Assembly (NCBI GenBank): GCA_021730635.1
Contig: JAJNNC010000006.1
Span: 186,001-250,000, forward strand
Reading direction: 5' to 3'
DNA length: 64,000 nucleotides
Source of the DNA: Catalimonadaceae bacterium JC749
GTDB taxonomy: Bacteria; Bacteroidota; Bacteroidia; Cytophagales; Cyclobacteriaceae
Under the pieces are notes generated by a model. That model searched no databases and was not told where the DNA came from. It saw nothing but the letters and a program-made list of their open reading frames with translations. Below are positions 55,123 to 64,000 of this stretch, in pieces. Each line of letters begins with the position of its first letter. Within the stretch, counting starts at the first letter, position 1. Made by a program: the position numbers and the translations under genes.

Positions 55123-56859
55123 ATGCCTGTTTTGAATACTCTTCCGGATACCTCATCCCGATCATACTGCCGGTGGACAAGCCCCTACCGGAAAGAAGAA
55201 GGATGGCTGCCCCCCTGGGTAATCGGCCTGACCTTTCTGCTCATTGTTGTCCTCTACTTCGCGGGTCTGCAGGCCAATAGTATCTGGACGACCCATGAGA
55301 GCTACTACGCGGTGGCTGTCCGGGAGATGCTGGCAGCCGGCGACTGGCTGAAGATCACCTTCAACGAAGAACCCCGTCTCAACAAGCCTCCCCTTACCTA
55401 CTGGCTGATGGCTGCTTCAGCCAGCCTGTTTGGTTTGCAGGAATGGAGCTTGAGACTACCCATGGTATTATTTTCCATAGGAACGATTGCCTGCGTGTAT
55501 GGGTTGGGAAAGCTGCTTTTCAATCAGTGGACAGGCTGGCTGGCCATGATCATGATGGCAGTGAGTCTACAATTTGTCTGGCTCAAGCATTATGCTTCCC
55601 CGGAAATACCCCTTGCCTTTTTCTTTACACTCACCCTATACTGGTTTCTGCGGGGAACCCAGACAGGCAAATGGAAACACTGGATGGGTGCTTATATAGC
55701 CTGCGGCCTTACCGTACTGACCAAAGGTTATCCCTACTATCTGATCATAGGAGCTATTGGGGTATGGTACCTGCTCATCCGTTCTCAGTTTCGCTGGTCC
55801 GTATTTCGGTATACTCTCCGGAAGACCTATTGGTTTGCTGGAGTGCCTGTGGCCTTACTGATCGGGATGAGTTGGATGGTGTATGCTTACCTGGAATATC
55901 AGGATGTTTTTCTGGAAACGCTTCAGTTTGAAACCACCCAGCGCGCTTTTTCAAGGAGCAACCAGGAAGGATGGCTCCGAAACCTTTTCTATTATCCGGA
56001 GGTCATCTCCTGGAGCTTTTTTCCCTTTTCCCTGATCTTTTTCCTGGTCTTTGGCCATTATCTGTGGTCAGGAAAGTGGAAGGCACTGCCCATGCCTACC
56101 GTCTGGCTCCTGGTGATGTTGCTGGTCTTTACCCTGGCACAAGGCAAACTCCCAGTGTATATCTTGCAAGCTCACCCGCCCATGGCACTGGTGGCAGCCC
56201 ACGGCATACTCTACTATACCCCTGCTACCCGATGGGCGAAAAGGCTTCTACAGATCAGCCTATACTTACCCTTTCTGATGAGTCTTGTAGCGAGCCTGGC
56301 GATGGTCCTGTTGTTTCAACTGAGTGCCTGGTTCTATCTCCTGATTTTGCTCACCCTGGTTGTGATACTCTTATTAAGGCAACAAAAATTTAACAACCTG
56401 AAAAGCTGGGGAGTGCTGAGCAACGGATGGGCCATGGGACTGATGGCCTGGATTATGTTTACAGGGCTTTATCCGACCATAGAACAATTTCGTCCTTACC
56501 GGGCACTCGAGAAAGTAGTTTCTCAGTCCAACATCGCACCAGCGGTGCCCTTATTGATGGAAGAACGTTTTAATCATAATTTACCCTATTATATGAAGCG
56601 GAAGGTAATGCGTGATCGCTTATATTCCTGGGAGGATATCCTGGCCTTTCAGCCGGAAGGCCCTACCCTGGCGCTGGTTTTGGCACACCACCAGGTTCCT
56701 CAACACTATCAGGTGCTTTGGAAAGGATATCTCTACAAACGGGGGGCAGAGTCGCATGGGTTTCTGTTTATCATTCGGTCATGGCACGCCCTGCAAGGCA
56801 ATTTACATTATTTTACGCAGTACCAGCTGATTTATCACCCCGGTTCATCCCTTCGGTAA
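55123..56859 (+). CDS. ArnT-like GT39-family glycosyltransferase
   Basis: The 578-residue polytopic protein has about 12 membrane helices. The first periplasmic loop (WTTHESYYAVAVREMLAAGDW, then LNKPPLTYWLMAA) is the conserved GT39/PMT_2 catalytic loop, with Glu in place of the usual Asp-Glu start (THESYY). Members transfer a sugar from a polyprenyl-phosphate donor to lipid A or protein. The preceding GT2 gene would supply the donor. Target acceptor unknown. Confidence 0.87.
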   Translation: MPVLNTLPDTSSRSYCRWTSPYRKEEGWLPPWVIGLTFLLIVVLYFAGLQANSIWTTHESYYAVAVREMLAAGDWLKITFNEEPRLNKPPLTYWLMAASASLFGLQEWSLRLPMVLFSIGTIACVYGLGKLLFNQWTGWLAMIMMAVSLQFVWLKHYASPEIPLAFFFTLTLYWFLRGTQTGKWKHWMGAYIACGLTVLTKGYPYYLIIGAIGVWYLLIRSQFRWSVFRYTLRKTYWFAGVPVALLIGMSWMVYAYLEYQDVFLETLQFETTQRAFSRSNQEGWLRNLFYYPEVISWSFFPFSLIFFLVFGHYLWSGKWKALPMPTVWLLVMLLVFTLAQGKLPVYILQAHPPMALVAAHGILYYTPATRWAKRLLQISLYLPFLMSLVASLAMVLLFQLSAWFYLLILLTLVVILLLRQQKFNNLKSWGVLSNGWAMGLMAWIMFTGLYPTIEQFRPYRALEKVVSQSNIAPAVPLLMEERFNHNLPYYMKRKVMRDRLYSWEDILAFQPEGPTLALVLAHHQVPQHYQVLWKGYLYKRGAESHGFLFIIRSWHALQGNLHYFTQYQLIYHPGSSLR

Positions 56860-57219
56860 TCATGTCAGCAGGAAAACGCAACTATCGTCAAAATAGGCAA
56901 GAAAGGGATAATTCATTGTTGGTAAAACCATCAATTTTATGTCCGGATAGAGGATCTATTACAAAGCTGAAACATCAGCTTACAGCAAGGGGCATTTGGA
57001 AGGTACAGGTCTTTGAAAAACTACGAACAACCTGAGCGTAATCAAAATCAACGACCTAAAACTACGCGAAGCAGCTACAGCTTTTGGCAAACCTGCTGAA
57101 CAGTACATTTGATATTTTTTCGCTCACCCCTTAGATCATTTTTTCTCTGGCACCTCTTTTCTGAGAAAGAAAGAGGTGCTTTTTTTAGTCTTTGAACCAA
57201 AAATTTAATGTGCATTCAT
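56860..57219. other. Intergenic region
   Basis: The first half has only weak open frames; a 57-codon frame from 56862 to 57035 has no recognisable features. The second half ends with the terminator at 57150-57186. No RNA gene seen. Confidence 0.5.
57150..57186 (+). terminator. Rho-independent terminator
   Basis: GCACCTCTTT (57150-57159) pairs perfectly with AAAGAGGTGC (57170-57179), and seven T follow (57180-57186). It ends transcription from the glycosyltransferase genes ahead of the SYLF gene. Confidence 0.88.
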
Positions 57220-57915
57220 ATGAAAAAATATGTTGTGATCATCGTTCTTATGGTTGTGTCTGGCAGCCCCCTCTGGAGCCGTACCAACCCTCCCGCTACC
57301 TCCACGCAGGAAGAAATCCGCATTCAGAAAGCCACTATCATCCTGGAAGAACTGGCAGGGATCCCTGAGAAGGGAATCCCTCAATGGGTCGTACAGGGAG
57401 CCGAAGCCTTGGTCATTGTCCCTAATCTGGTAAAAGCCGGACTGGTAGTGGGTGGTGAACATGGTAAGGGTATCGCCATTGCCCGGAAAGCTAATGGTGA
57501 ATGGAGCGATCCCCTCTTTGTGGATCTCACAGCCGGAAGCTTCGGATTTCAGGCAGGGGTACAAAGCTCCGACGTAGTACTGGTTTTCAAAAGAAAAAAC
57601 AGTCTGGCTGGCATGGGCAAAAATAAACTGACCCTGGGTGGCGATATCAGTGTGGCTGCCGGACCCGTAGGCCGTCATTCTTCCGCCGCTACCGATGGAA
57701 AACTGGAAGCAGAAATTTACTCCTACTCAAGAAGCCGTGGGCTGTTTGCCGGCATCAGCCTGGAAGGAGCTGTCCTGAGTATCAATGACCGGGCTAATGA
57801 TGAATTTTATGACCACTCTTCTGTGGTGGCTGATGAGATATTCGAAGGCAAACTTCAATCCGACAATGAGGCGGTCAAGGAACTGAAGGAAACCCTGGCC
57901 AAACTGGAAGAATAA
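57220..57915 (+). CDS. Secreted SYLF/YSC84-domain protein
   Basis: The ATG at 57220 gives a clean signal peptide (MKKYVVIIVLMVVSGSPLWS) and 231 residues; an ATG at 57208 adds four residues. The rest fits the SYLF (YSC84) family: GAEALVIVPNLVKAGLVVGG, FVDLTAGSFGFQAGVQSSDVV, and the AGPVGRHSSAATDGKLEAEI-like region. SYLF domains bind phosphoinositides in eukaryotes; bacterial members are envelope-associated of unclear function. It is alone, convergent with the AraC regulator gene. Confidence 0.9.
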   Translation: MKKYVVIIVLMVVSGSPLWSRTNPPATSTQEEIRIQKATIILEELAGIPEKGIPQWVVQGAEALVIVPNLVKAGLVVGGEHGKGIAIARKANGEWSDPLFVDLTAGSFGFQAGVQSSDVVLVFKRKNSLAGMGKNKLTLGGDISVAAGPVGRHSSAATDGKLEAEIYSYSRSRGLFAGISLEGAVLSINDRANDEFYDHSSVVADEIFEGKLQSDNEAVKELKETLAKLEE

Positions 57916-57963
57916 GACGTCTGACCGAATTTCCAAAGAAAGAGGGGATGCATAGCAGCCAGC

Positions 57964-58863
57964 TTAGATGACCCCATGCATCTGCTTCTTATAGCTGGTA
58001 AAGCTCATGCCGGAATAGTTCTTGAAGAATTTGCTGAAATGGGCATAATCCTCAAAACCTAAAGAGTAGGCAATTTCTTTCATCCGTAACCCGGAATACA
58101 TAGCCTGCCGCTTTGCTTCCAGTATAATATATTGCTGGATGTGATGGCTGGCAGGGTATCCCGAGATTTTCTTAATGATTGAGTTCAGATAATTGGGCGT
58201 TACACAAAGTTCATCGGCATACTCCGAAACCAGTTTTTTGGTGGCATAGTGCTTTTTCAACAGCTCCATGAACCTGCAGAGCATTTCTGCCTCTTTATCA
58301 TACCCCGGTTGATGTGCCTTACCTTTCATCTTTCGGGAGAGGTAAATCATAAAGATTTTAAGAAGGACCCTCAAAATCTCTGCTCTCAGCCAGAAGTAAT
58401 TGCTATACTCCCTGAGCATTTTTCTGACCACATCTTCCAGTTCCTTCTGCATTTCCTGATCCACCGACATCAAGGGCTGCTGCCATCTCCCGCCATATTG
58501 AGGAACCAAAAAAGAATAGTCAATCTGGTTTTCTACCAGGTGCAAAAATGCCGGAGATAAGGCAATATAATAACCCTCCAATCCTCTAGGCGTTTCAAGG
58601 CGGCGAAACTGACCGGGTGCCAGAAAGTAAAGGGTCTGTTCACGGATCAAATACTTGTGTAAATCTACGGATAAAATGCCCGCTCCTTTTGTAACCCAAA
58701 TCATTTCGTAGGTAGGCAGGCGATGCGGCACTTCACTTTCCAGAGGGCGATGCTTTTCCATCCATTCCAGCGTACAAATTTCAAACTCCCTTTCTTTGTT
58801 GGTATGAGCACCCTCCCTTTCAGAAGAAATACAGGTATGGGGAATTGGTCTTGTGTTCATCAT
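57964..58863 (-). CDS. AraC-family transcription regulator
   Basis: The 299-residue protein has an N-terminal cupin-like sensor part (HRLPTYEMIWVTKGAGILSV, LYFLAPGQFRRLETP) and a C-terminal AraC helix-turn-helix (YADELCVTPNYLNSIIKKISG, then MKEIAYSLGFEDYAHFSKFFKNYSGMSFTSYK). It reads away from the GAF/sigma-54 activator gene, so the 364-base spacer between them is shared. Targets unknown. Confidence 0.92.
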   Translation of the reverse strand: MMNTRPIPHTCISSEREGAHTNKEREFEICTLEWMEKHRPLESEVPHRLPTYEMIWVTKGAGILSVDLHKYLIREQTLYFLAPGQFRRLETPRGLEGYYIALSPAFLHLVENQIDYSFLVPQYGGRWQQPLMSVDQEMQKELEDVVRKMLREYSNYFWLRAEILRVLLKIFMIYLSRKMKGKAHQPGYDKEAEMLCRFMELLKKHYATKKLVSEYADELCVTPNYLNSIIKKISGYPASHHIQQYIILEAKRQAMYSGLRMKEIAYSLGFEDYAHFSKFFKNYSGMSFTSYKKQMHGVI

Positions 58864-59227
58864 AGTTGGGGTTAAGATTTTATACTAATTTAATCTACCC
58901 AATTCCTATACCAATATCATATAATCCTCATAATCAGCGTTTTATAGGAAATACATCTAAAAAAAATTAGCGATATTTCGACAATTATTGATAGGGCTAT
59001 CGATATTTCCACAACTTTTTGTGCTACCTTTAAGAAGCTGTTTACCTTTGACTTTTATCATTTGTTCTAGATTGTTTTCGTGTCAATGGAGGCAACAAAA
59101 CCGGAATGTAGCAGTGCTAGAGAATTCTGCTACCCAAGAGAGACGCGAAAAAAGCCACCCCAAAACGAAAGGGTGAAGGGTAAACAGCTTCTAATACCCT
59201 ATACACCACCTTGCCAGATTTACCAAC
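58864..59227. other. Divergent regulatory region of AraC and the sigma-54 activator
   Basis: The region must hold promoters for both regulators. TACCTTTA (59025-59032) is a near match to the -7 element on the plus strand with a long (about 195-base) leader. A TGGCAC-type sigma-54 element was not found. No repeat seen. Confidence 0.45.
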
Positions 59228-61954
59228 ATGTCGCAACCAAAGCCAACGATCGGGGGCGCATTGCCTGTGAGTGGAGAAGCCCTACTGGTTCAACAAGAGA
59301 GTGAACTCATCCATCTCCGAAGACAACTGGTGGAGCATGATATCCTGCTTTCTCTCAACAATCATATTGCTTCCATCCACGACAAAAAGGACATTCTCCC
59401 GCTTATTCACCCAAAATTAAAGCAGCTTTTTCAAACAGAAGATATCTTCATCTGTGTAATGGATCACACCCGTCAGACCCTGAATCCCTTCCTGAGGGTT
59501 GGCGGCGAAAAGCGCTGGAAACATCCGGACTATGCCCGTATGGTCGATGCGCACTTTCCGGTGGAGGATGGCTTTATCAATACCATTTTAGGCGCTGACA
59601 AACCGCTTGTTTTTGACCTGGAAGAAGTAAACCGTTGGCCCGATCCGCCAGGTTATATGAGAACCTCCCGGGAAGCTGGTCTGGAGGAGAGCCTTTCACG
59701 CACCCTCTATGACGGTCAACATCCCATAGGCATCCTGACCTTATGGTCTGAACAAAAACAGGCCTTTACCGCCCATCATATCGAACTGATGGAAAGGATT
59801 GCCGATCAGATTTCTATCGTTGTCACGAATATTCTGGCCACCGAAGAATTACAACGAAGAGAAAGGGAAAGAGACTTACTCCTGTCGGTCAGCAGAGCCA
59901 TTGCCTCTATCCGGGATAAGCAGCAGTTTATACGGGTCATCCAGCAAATCCTGAAATCACAGCTGAGGTTTTCAGACATTGCCATCACTAGCTTTAACCT
60001 GCCGAAAGGAACCTTCAGGGTGATCTTGGAATACTGTGAAAAAACAAACCAGCATCCTGATTTTACGTCCATCGCCTTCAACGAATACCCCATCGCCGAT
60101 GGCATTCATGATGTCATCATGCGGTCTGCAGGGCCGGTCGTGCTATCGGTCAGGGAATTGCTCAGGACAGGCATGGTCCATATCGCTTTTTTAGCGCAGG
60201 CAGGTATACAGGAACTCGCCGGAATGCGGCTTCAGCACAACAACGAGACCGTCGGCACCATGGTATTATTATCCGAAACGGAAAACTCCTTTACAGTAGA
60301 GGATCGGAGCCTGATAGAGAGGGTGTCGCACCATCTGGCTACCGCTGTTTCCAACATGATGGCCAATGAGGAGATCCACCAAAGAGAAATGGAAAAATCA
60401 GCATTGCTGGCCTTCAGCAATGACATTGCTTCTGTCAGGAACAAAGAGCATTTGTCCAGAATTCTTCATGCCCAATTCGACAAGCTGCACATCATCAAAG
60501 AATATTGCCTGCACCGTATCAATGAAGATTACTCAACCCACAGTTCCTTTATCTATGACAGGGATGCCTTTTATGCTGAGCATGAGAATTTTGCTCGTGT
60601 CGAGCACGCAAAATATCCTTTAACTGACGGTATATTCAACAGGGTACTATCATCCGAAGCTCCCTTGAAGATCAACCTGGCGCAAGCAGTCAAACAGCCC
60701 CATGTGCCGGAATATGTGCAGTTTTGGCATGCCATTGGCCTCACAGAAGTAGTAGGTGTAGCGCTGCGTTACGGCAATGAGCCTATCGGCGTGCTGTTCT
60801 TTCAGTCCGGAGATCTGCCACATCTTTTGAAGAATCACTATCACCTGGTAAAAAGCGTCTGTGCCCAGATTTCCATCGCGGTGGCCAATATCATCGCCAA
60901 CGAAAAGATAGAGCAACAACTGGCCGAAATCAGCCGCTACAAAGAGCAACTGGAAGAAGAAAAGATGTATCTGCAAAAAGAAGCTGAGACGGGCTACACC
61001 TACAGCGACATCATAGGATCAGGCCCTGAAATGCAGAAAGTATTTCACCTGCTCTCACAGGTTTCTTTTGCCAACAGCACAGTCCTGTTGTTGGGAGAAA
61101 CGGGCACCGGCAAAGAACTCATTGCCCGTGCTATCCACAATTCTTCTCCCCGCAAAGACAAACTGATGGTCAAGGTCAATTGCGCGGCCTTGCCCGCCAG
61201 CCTGATCGAAAGCGAGTTGTTTGGCCATGAAAAAGGAGCCTTTACCGGCGCAATAGAAAGACGAATCGGTAAGTTTGAGTTAGCCAACCATGGCACGCTC
61301 TTCCTCGATGAAATCGGTGAAATGCCACCTGACCTTCAGGTAAAGCTCCTTCGGGCCATTCAGGAAAAAGAGATAGAAAGGGTTGGCGGAAAAACAACCA
61401 TCCGGACCGATGTGCGCATCATTGCAGCTACCAACCGCAATCTGGAAAAAGAAGTGGCCGAGGGTCGTTTCCGAACCGATTTGTACTACAGGCTCAATGT
61501 GTTTCCTATCACCCTTCCGCCTTTGCGGGATCGTAAAGAAGATATACCTGTCCTCACCACTCATTTTATTGAACGCTTCGCCAGAAATGCCGGTAAAAAG
61601 AATATCCACATCACCAACAAGGCCATGAAAGAACTGATGGCTTACCACTGGCCCGGCAATGTGAGAGAACTGGAACACCTGGTAGAACGCAGTGTGCTGC
61701 TGACCCAGGGGGATACCCTCAAAGAGGTACACCTGCCCAAGGTGGAAAGAGAGGTATTGAAAACCATGCTGGAAGATCAGTACATCAAGACATTCGTGGA
61801 AAATGAGCGTGATCACATTCTTTTCGTATTGAAAAAGAGTCATGGCAAGATCTCCGGTCCGGGGGGTGCTGCCGAACTGTTAGGTCTTCCCGTTTCTACC
61901 TTAAATTCTAAAATGAAAAAGCTGTCCATCGTACAAAAAATATCCTTTTCCTGA
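59228..61954 (+). CDS. Triple-GAF sigma-54-dependent transcription activator
   Basis: The 908-residue protein has three tandem GAF-like units (about 30-205, 206-380, 381-560), each starting with the repeated motif IASIHDK, IASIRDK or IASVRNK. A coiled coil (about 563-585) precedes the AAA+ domain. There the Walker A GETGTGKE (623-630), GAFTGA loop (670-675), [10 protein letters not shown] Walker B and [15 protein letters not shown]-finger region are intact, so it can contact sigma-54. A Fis-like helix-turn-helix lies at the end ([21 protein letters not shown]). It resembles FhlA/NifA-type activators, which usually have one or two GAF units. The ligands are unknown. Confidence 0.95.
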   Translation: MSQPKPTIGGALPVSGEALLVQQESELIHLRRQLVEHDILLSLNNHIASIHDKKDILPLIHPKLKQLFQTEDIFICVMDHTRQTLNPFLRVGGEKRWKHPDYARMVDAHFPVEDGFINTILGADKPLVFDLEEVNRWPDPPGYMRTSREAGLEESLSRTLYDGQHPIGILTLWSEQKQAFTAHHIELMERIADQISIVVTNILATEELQRRERERDLLLSVSRAIASIRDKQQFIRVIQQILKSQLRFSDIAITSFNLPKGTFRVILEYCEKTNQHPDFTSIAFNEYPIADGIHDVIMRSAGPVVLSVRELLRTGMVHIAFLAQAGIQELAGMRLQHNNETVGTMVLLSETENSFTVEDRSLIERVSHHLATAVSNMMANEEIHQREMEKSALLAFSNDIASVRNKEHLSRILHAQFDKLHIIKEYCLHRINEDYSTHSSFIYDRDAFYAEHENFARVEHAKYPLTDGIFNRVLSSEAPLKINLAQAVKQPHVPEYVQFWHAIGLTEVVGVALRYGNEPIGVLFFQSGDLPHLLKNHYHLVKSVCAQISIAVANIIANEKIEQQLAEISRYKEQLEEEKMYLQKEAETGYTYSDIIGSGPEMQKVFHLLSQVSFANSTVLLLGETGTGKELIARAIHNSSPRKDKLMVKVNCAALPASLIESELFGHEKGAFTGAIERRIGKFELANHGTLFLDEIGEMPPDLQVKLLRAIQEKEIERVGGKTTIRTDVRIIAATNRNLEKEVAEGRFRTDLYYRLNVFPITLPPLRDRKEDIPVLTTHFIERFARNAGKKNIHITNKAMKELMAYHWPGNVRELEHLVERSVLLTQGDTLKEVHLPKVEREVLKTMLEDQYIKTFVENERDHILFVLKKSHGKISGPGGAAELLGLPVSTLNSKMKKLSIVQKISFS

Positions 61955-61995
61955 CAGCCACTCCGTCCTCACTCTATCACTACCAGGCTGAGGTA

Positions 61996-62409
61996 CTACG
62001 AATTAAGTACAGTTTCCACGGTGATCTTTGCCTGCAAGACCCTGCTCAGCGGACAGGTATGCTCAGCTTCTCTGACACATTCCTCAAAAGTACGCTGATC
62101 TATCTGCGGCACTGTGGCTGTTACCAACAGATGGGAGACAGTAATAGCACCATTTTCGAAATGGATGTAGGCAGTGGTCTCGAGGGTATCGGGAACAAAG
62201 CCAGCCTCTCCTAAGACAAAACTTAACTTCATGGTAAAACAGCCCGCATGTGCCGCTGCCACCAGCTCTTCCGGATTGGTACCAGCTTCCTCTGAGAATC
62301 GACTGTTGAAAGTATAGGGTGTTTGCTGAAGAACCATGCTTTGGGTGGTCAGAGAGCCCAGCCCCTCTTTTCCAGGACCTTTCCAGAAGGCAGTCGCATG
62401 TCGTTTCAT
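61996..62409 (-). CDS. osmC: OsmC-family peroxiredoxin
   Basis: The 137-residue protein fits OsmC peroxidases: TTQSMVLQQTPYTFNSRF, the active-site Cys57 in LVAAAHAGCFTMKLSF, the partner Cys119 in EAEHTCPLSRVL. The pair forms the redox-active disulphide that reduces organic hydroperoxides. The enzyme acts in the cytosol in stress defence. It is convergent with the sigma-54 activator gene. Regulation is not visible. Confidence 0.92.
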   Translation of the reverse strand: MKRHATAFWKGPGKEGLGSLTTQSMVLQQTPYTFNSRFSEEAGTNPEELVAAAHAGCFTMKLSFVLGEAGFVPDTLETTAYIHFENGAITVSHLLVTATVPQIDQRTFEECVREAEHTCPLSRVLQAKITVETVLNS

Positions 62410-63362
62410 GGTTTATTTTGAATGATTAGGTTGACAATTTTCCATAGATAAAAAGGCATTATTCTTTCTTCTGCTCCAACCCTCCTGTTTCCTGGGAACG
62501 ACAATCCACCGCTTATCCTTTTTCATACAAACATAGGTGGGGTGGATCGCAATGGAAATGTGCGGATCATGACAAAAGCTGTATAAATTATGCTAACGCA
62601 ACATATGCGTAAGGTCTCAGAGCAAATCCGTTTAGGCATTTTCTTAGAAAAGAACAATTTTATAAGAAAAGAGCTACCTTGGAACCAGACTGGAGCTACA
62701 CTGGAAAAACATTGGAGCTAGCTTACGCGCTAAAAATTAGAAAAGTACAAAACTCTACCTTATTAATATTCTCTGAATAGGGAGCGGTCTTAGCCCCATT
62801 GAAACTGGCAAGATATACCTCATTCACTACCCTATGTACCCATGTCCCGCTGGCTCAATGGCATAGATTTGAAAGCATGAAAAAAAAGCCTCAGAAAAAG
62901 CAGAGGAAGCTGGCTATATTGGTGATAAAATTGACACAAAACAGAAACACAGGCCTATGTCTATCCGTAATTAATGATTATTAAAGAATGATGACCCTAA
63001 GAGAGACCAGCCACCACACTGGTTTGCTCACACAGACAACTACCTACTACCCAATCCATCATGACAAGACAAGCTGGTTTGTGGTGGCAACAACCCTATG
63101 CTGAGCTTGCGCCGAAGGTCTAGACAGATCTTATTCGGCGAAATAATTTACTATTTGATTTATTCATAAAGGCAATGGTCTTGTATTGTTGAAGCTGAAA
63201 ATCGCAACAGCCCCATACCAGTGAGCGATCCTTCCGTCCTTGATACGTGCAGGAGTGTAGGATTGATCCTCACAGCCTTCATTATCTCAGTGTGAAGTGA
63301 TATTTCACGGTGTGTATTTCAACAAATTATGATCATTATCTGCAATCATAAAGGTAGAAACA
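62410..63362. other. Gene-poor region with inverted and direct repeats
   Basis: No convincing gene in 953 bases; an open frame at 62799-62984 has atypical composition. TGGAGCTA is repeated near 62692 and 62714. GCCACCACA (63010-63018) is repeated in inverse as TGTGGTGGC (63080-63088), and CTGGTTTG occurs near each (63019-63026 and 63074-63081). No tRNA-like fold or known element was recognised. The region must include the AraC gene promoter. Confidence 0.45.
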
Positions 63363-64000
63363 ATGATGACCCTTAATATTCTTTCCTATTCGCCTGAACC
63401 TGCCTTGCTTTACGACCCTCAGCGTGAACCGAAAATTTCTCCCCTTCGGCTCAGTTACGAGTACTCAGCCAGTCATCGCTATGCGGTGCTGCTGCTGCCG
63501 GAAAGCCTGGAGCAGGAAGAAGAATACCTGGCCATCTTTGCTTCATTGGAAAGAAGCAGCCGGTATGAAGAAAAGCAGGCTTTACTGGTAGACTTAAGGC
63601 AACAACGATTTTTCTATCGTGCCTTTGATACCGAAGACAAGGGCAAGGTAGTCAGCAAGCTTTTTGCCCATAACATGCTAGGCGTTCAGCTGGCCCACTA
63701 TCTGATCACCGAAGTGCGCCTCAACGAAACCTCCAACGAATACTATCTGACCAGTCTGGCCGGCAACCTGACGGCCTGCCTTATCAATCTGCTGGAACAA
63801 CCCTCGGAGATGACTGTCAGCATTACGCCCTATCACCTCAGGCAGATTCATGCGTTTGTGGAAGTCAACATGGACCGCCTGATTACCCTGGATGAGTTGG
63901 CGGATGTCGTCAAGTTGAGCAGCTTTCATTTTGCCCGTCAGTTTAAACAAACGACCAAAGAGACCCCCTATCAATATGTGACCCGGTTGAAGATGCATCA
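63363..64000 (+). CDS. AraC-family transcription regulator, cut by window edge
   Basis: The frame is open from ATG ATG at 63363 to the window end (212 full codons). The first about 145 residues are a variable sensor part. From about residue 150 the AraC helix-turn-helix begins: PYHLRQIHAFVEVNMDRLIT, LDELADVVKLSSFHFARQFK and QTTKETPYQYVTRLKMH. The second helix-turn-helix lies beyond the window. Third AraC-type regulator in the window. Targets unknown. Confidence 0.88.
   Translation, partial: MMTLNILSYSPEPALLYDPQREPKISPLRLSYEYSASHRYAVLLLPESLEQEEEYLAIFASLERSSRYEEKQALLVDLRQQRFFYRAFDTEDKGKVVSKLFAHNMLGVQLAHYLITEVRLNETSNEYYLTSLAGNLTACLINLLEQPSEMTVSITPYHLRQIHAFVEVNMDRLITLDELADVVKLSSFHFARQFKQTTKETPYQYVTRLKMH

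Noticed and set aside
56862-57035. 57-codon frame after the ArnT-like gene
   Set aside because: No homology pattern and no leader; it is the tail of a longer shadow frame of the glycosyltransferase gene.
57149-57163. TGGCAC-N5-TTCT resembling a sigma-54 promoter before the SYLF gene
   Set aside because: It lies entirely in the stem of a rho-independent terminator and lacks the -12 GC, so it is better explained by the terminator.
62858-62875. TGGCATAGATTTGA resembling a sigma-54 element
   Set aside because: The -12 dinucleotide is GA instead of GC and no gene follows in a useful position.
62799-62984. 61-aa open frame in the gene-poor right region
   Set aside because: Composition is odd (lysine/glutamine-rich with no fold) and no start context; treated as noise.

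Overview
The window looks like chromosome of a Bacteroidota bacterium, most likely a Cytophagales-type (marine or soil) species. The evidence is two large secreted proteins with C-terminal type IX secretion (T9SS) sorting domains, an outer-membrane receptor with an N-terminal carboxypeptidase-regulatory-like domain, a long SecA (1122 residues) with the C-terminal tail seen in this phylum, a DUF3078 barrel, TrpB2, a PVC-type haem-binding protein and few Shine-Dalgarno sequences. No rRNA, tRNA, CRISPR array, transposase, integrase or phage structural cluster was recognised. Genes are cut at both ends: an MscS channel on the left and an AraC regulator on the right.

Layout. 1-5.4 kb: MscS C-terminus, a DUF3078 barrel, a three-gene minus-strand envelope cluster (helix-hairpin-helix anchor protein, OmpA-like protein, coiled-coil anchor protein), an 85-aa orphan and an FkbM-like methyltransferase. 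5.6-12.5 kb: TonB-dependent receptor family barrel, SLC45/GPH-like sugar transporter, acyl-CoA synthetase. 12.6-20.7 kb: methyltransferase, DapF (second catalytic Cys apparently Ser), SecA overlapping a lipoprotein alpha/beta hydrolase and an anchored DNA/RNA endonuclease, then a VCBS/FG-GAP protein. 21-31.7 kb: a very acidic 71-aa protein, a PVC-type cytochrome c/HEAT lipoprotein, small membrane proteins, type II NADH dehydrogenase, an SDR, and a GAF histidine kinase with its NarL-type regulator. 31.8-35.1 kb: two secreted proteins. 35.5-42.2 kb: an SDR joined by an ATGA overlap to a QueA-like paralogue, an HD hydrolase, DASH cryptochrome and YihY/BrkB. 42.4-45 kb: a PA14/T9SS protein with a 501-bp tandem duplication. 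45.5-49.7 kb: thioesterase, DJ-1/PfpI protein, polytopic membrane protein, TrpB2. 50-53.9 kb: an SDR, an AraC regulator, and a TetR regulator whose gene and neighbouring SDR/DUF2798 genes each have a palindromic operator. 54-57 kb: GT2 and ArnT-like glycosyltransferases. 57.2-64 kb: SYLF protein, AraC regulator, a triple-GAF sigma-54 activator, OsmC, and an AraC regulator running off the end.

Most of the window is ordinary chromosomal housekeeping, envelope and regulatory content. No clearly new multi-gene defence or mobile system was seen. The observations most worth checking are the coupled SDR/QueA-paralogue pair, the DapF Cys-to-Ser change, the TetR palindromes (plus a possible third degenerate site before the PfpI gene), the 99% identical and fully synonymous tandem PA14 duplication, the triple-GAF activator, and the acidic monocistronic microprotein. 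Three small membrane-protein genes (51, 59 and 55 aa) and the right-edge AraC gene were translated by hand.
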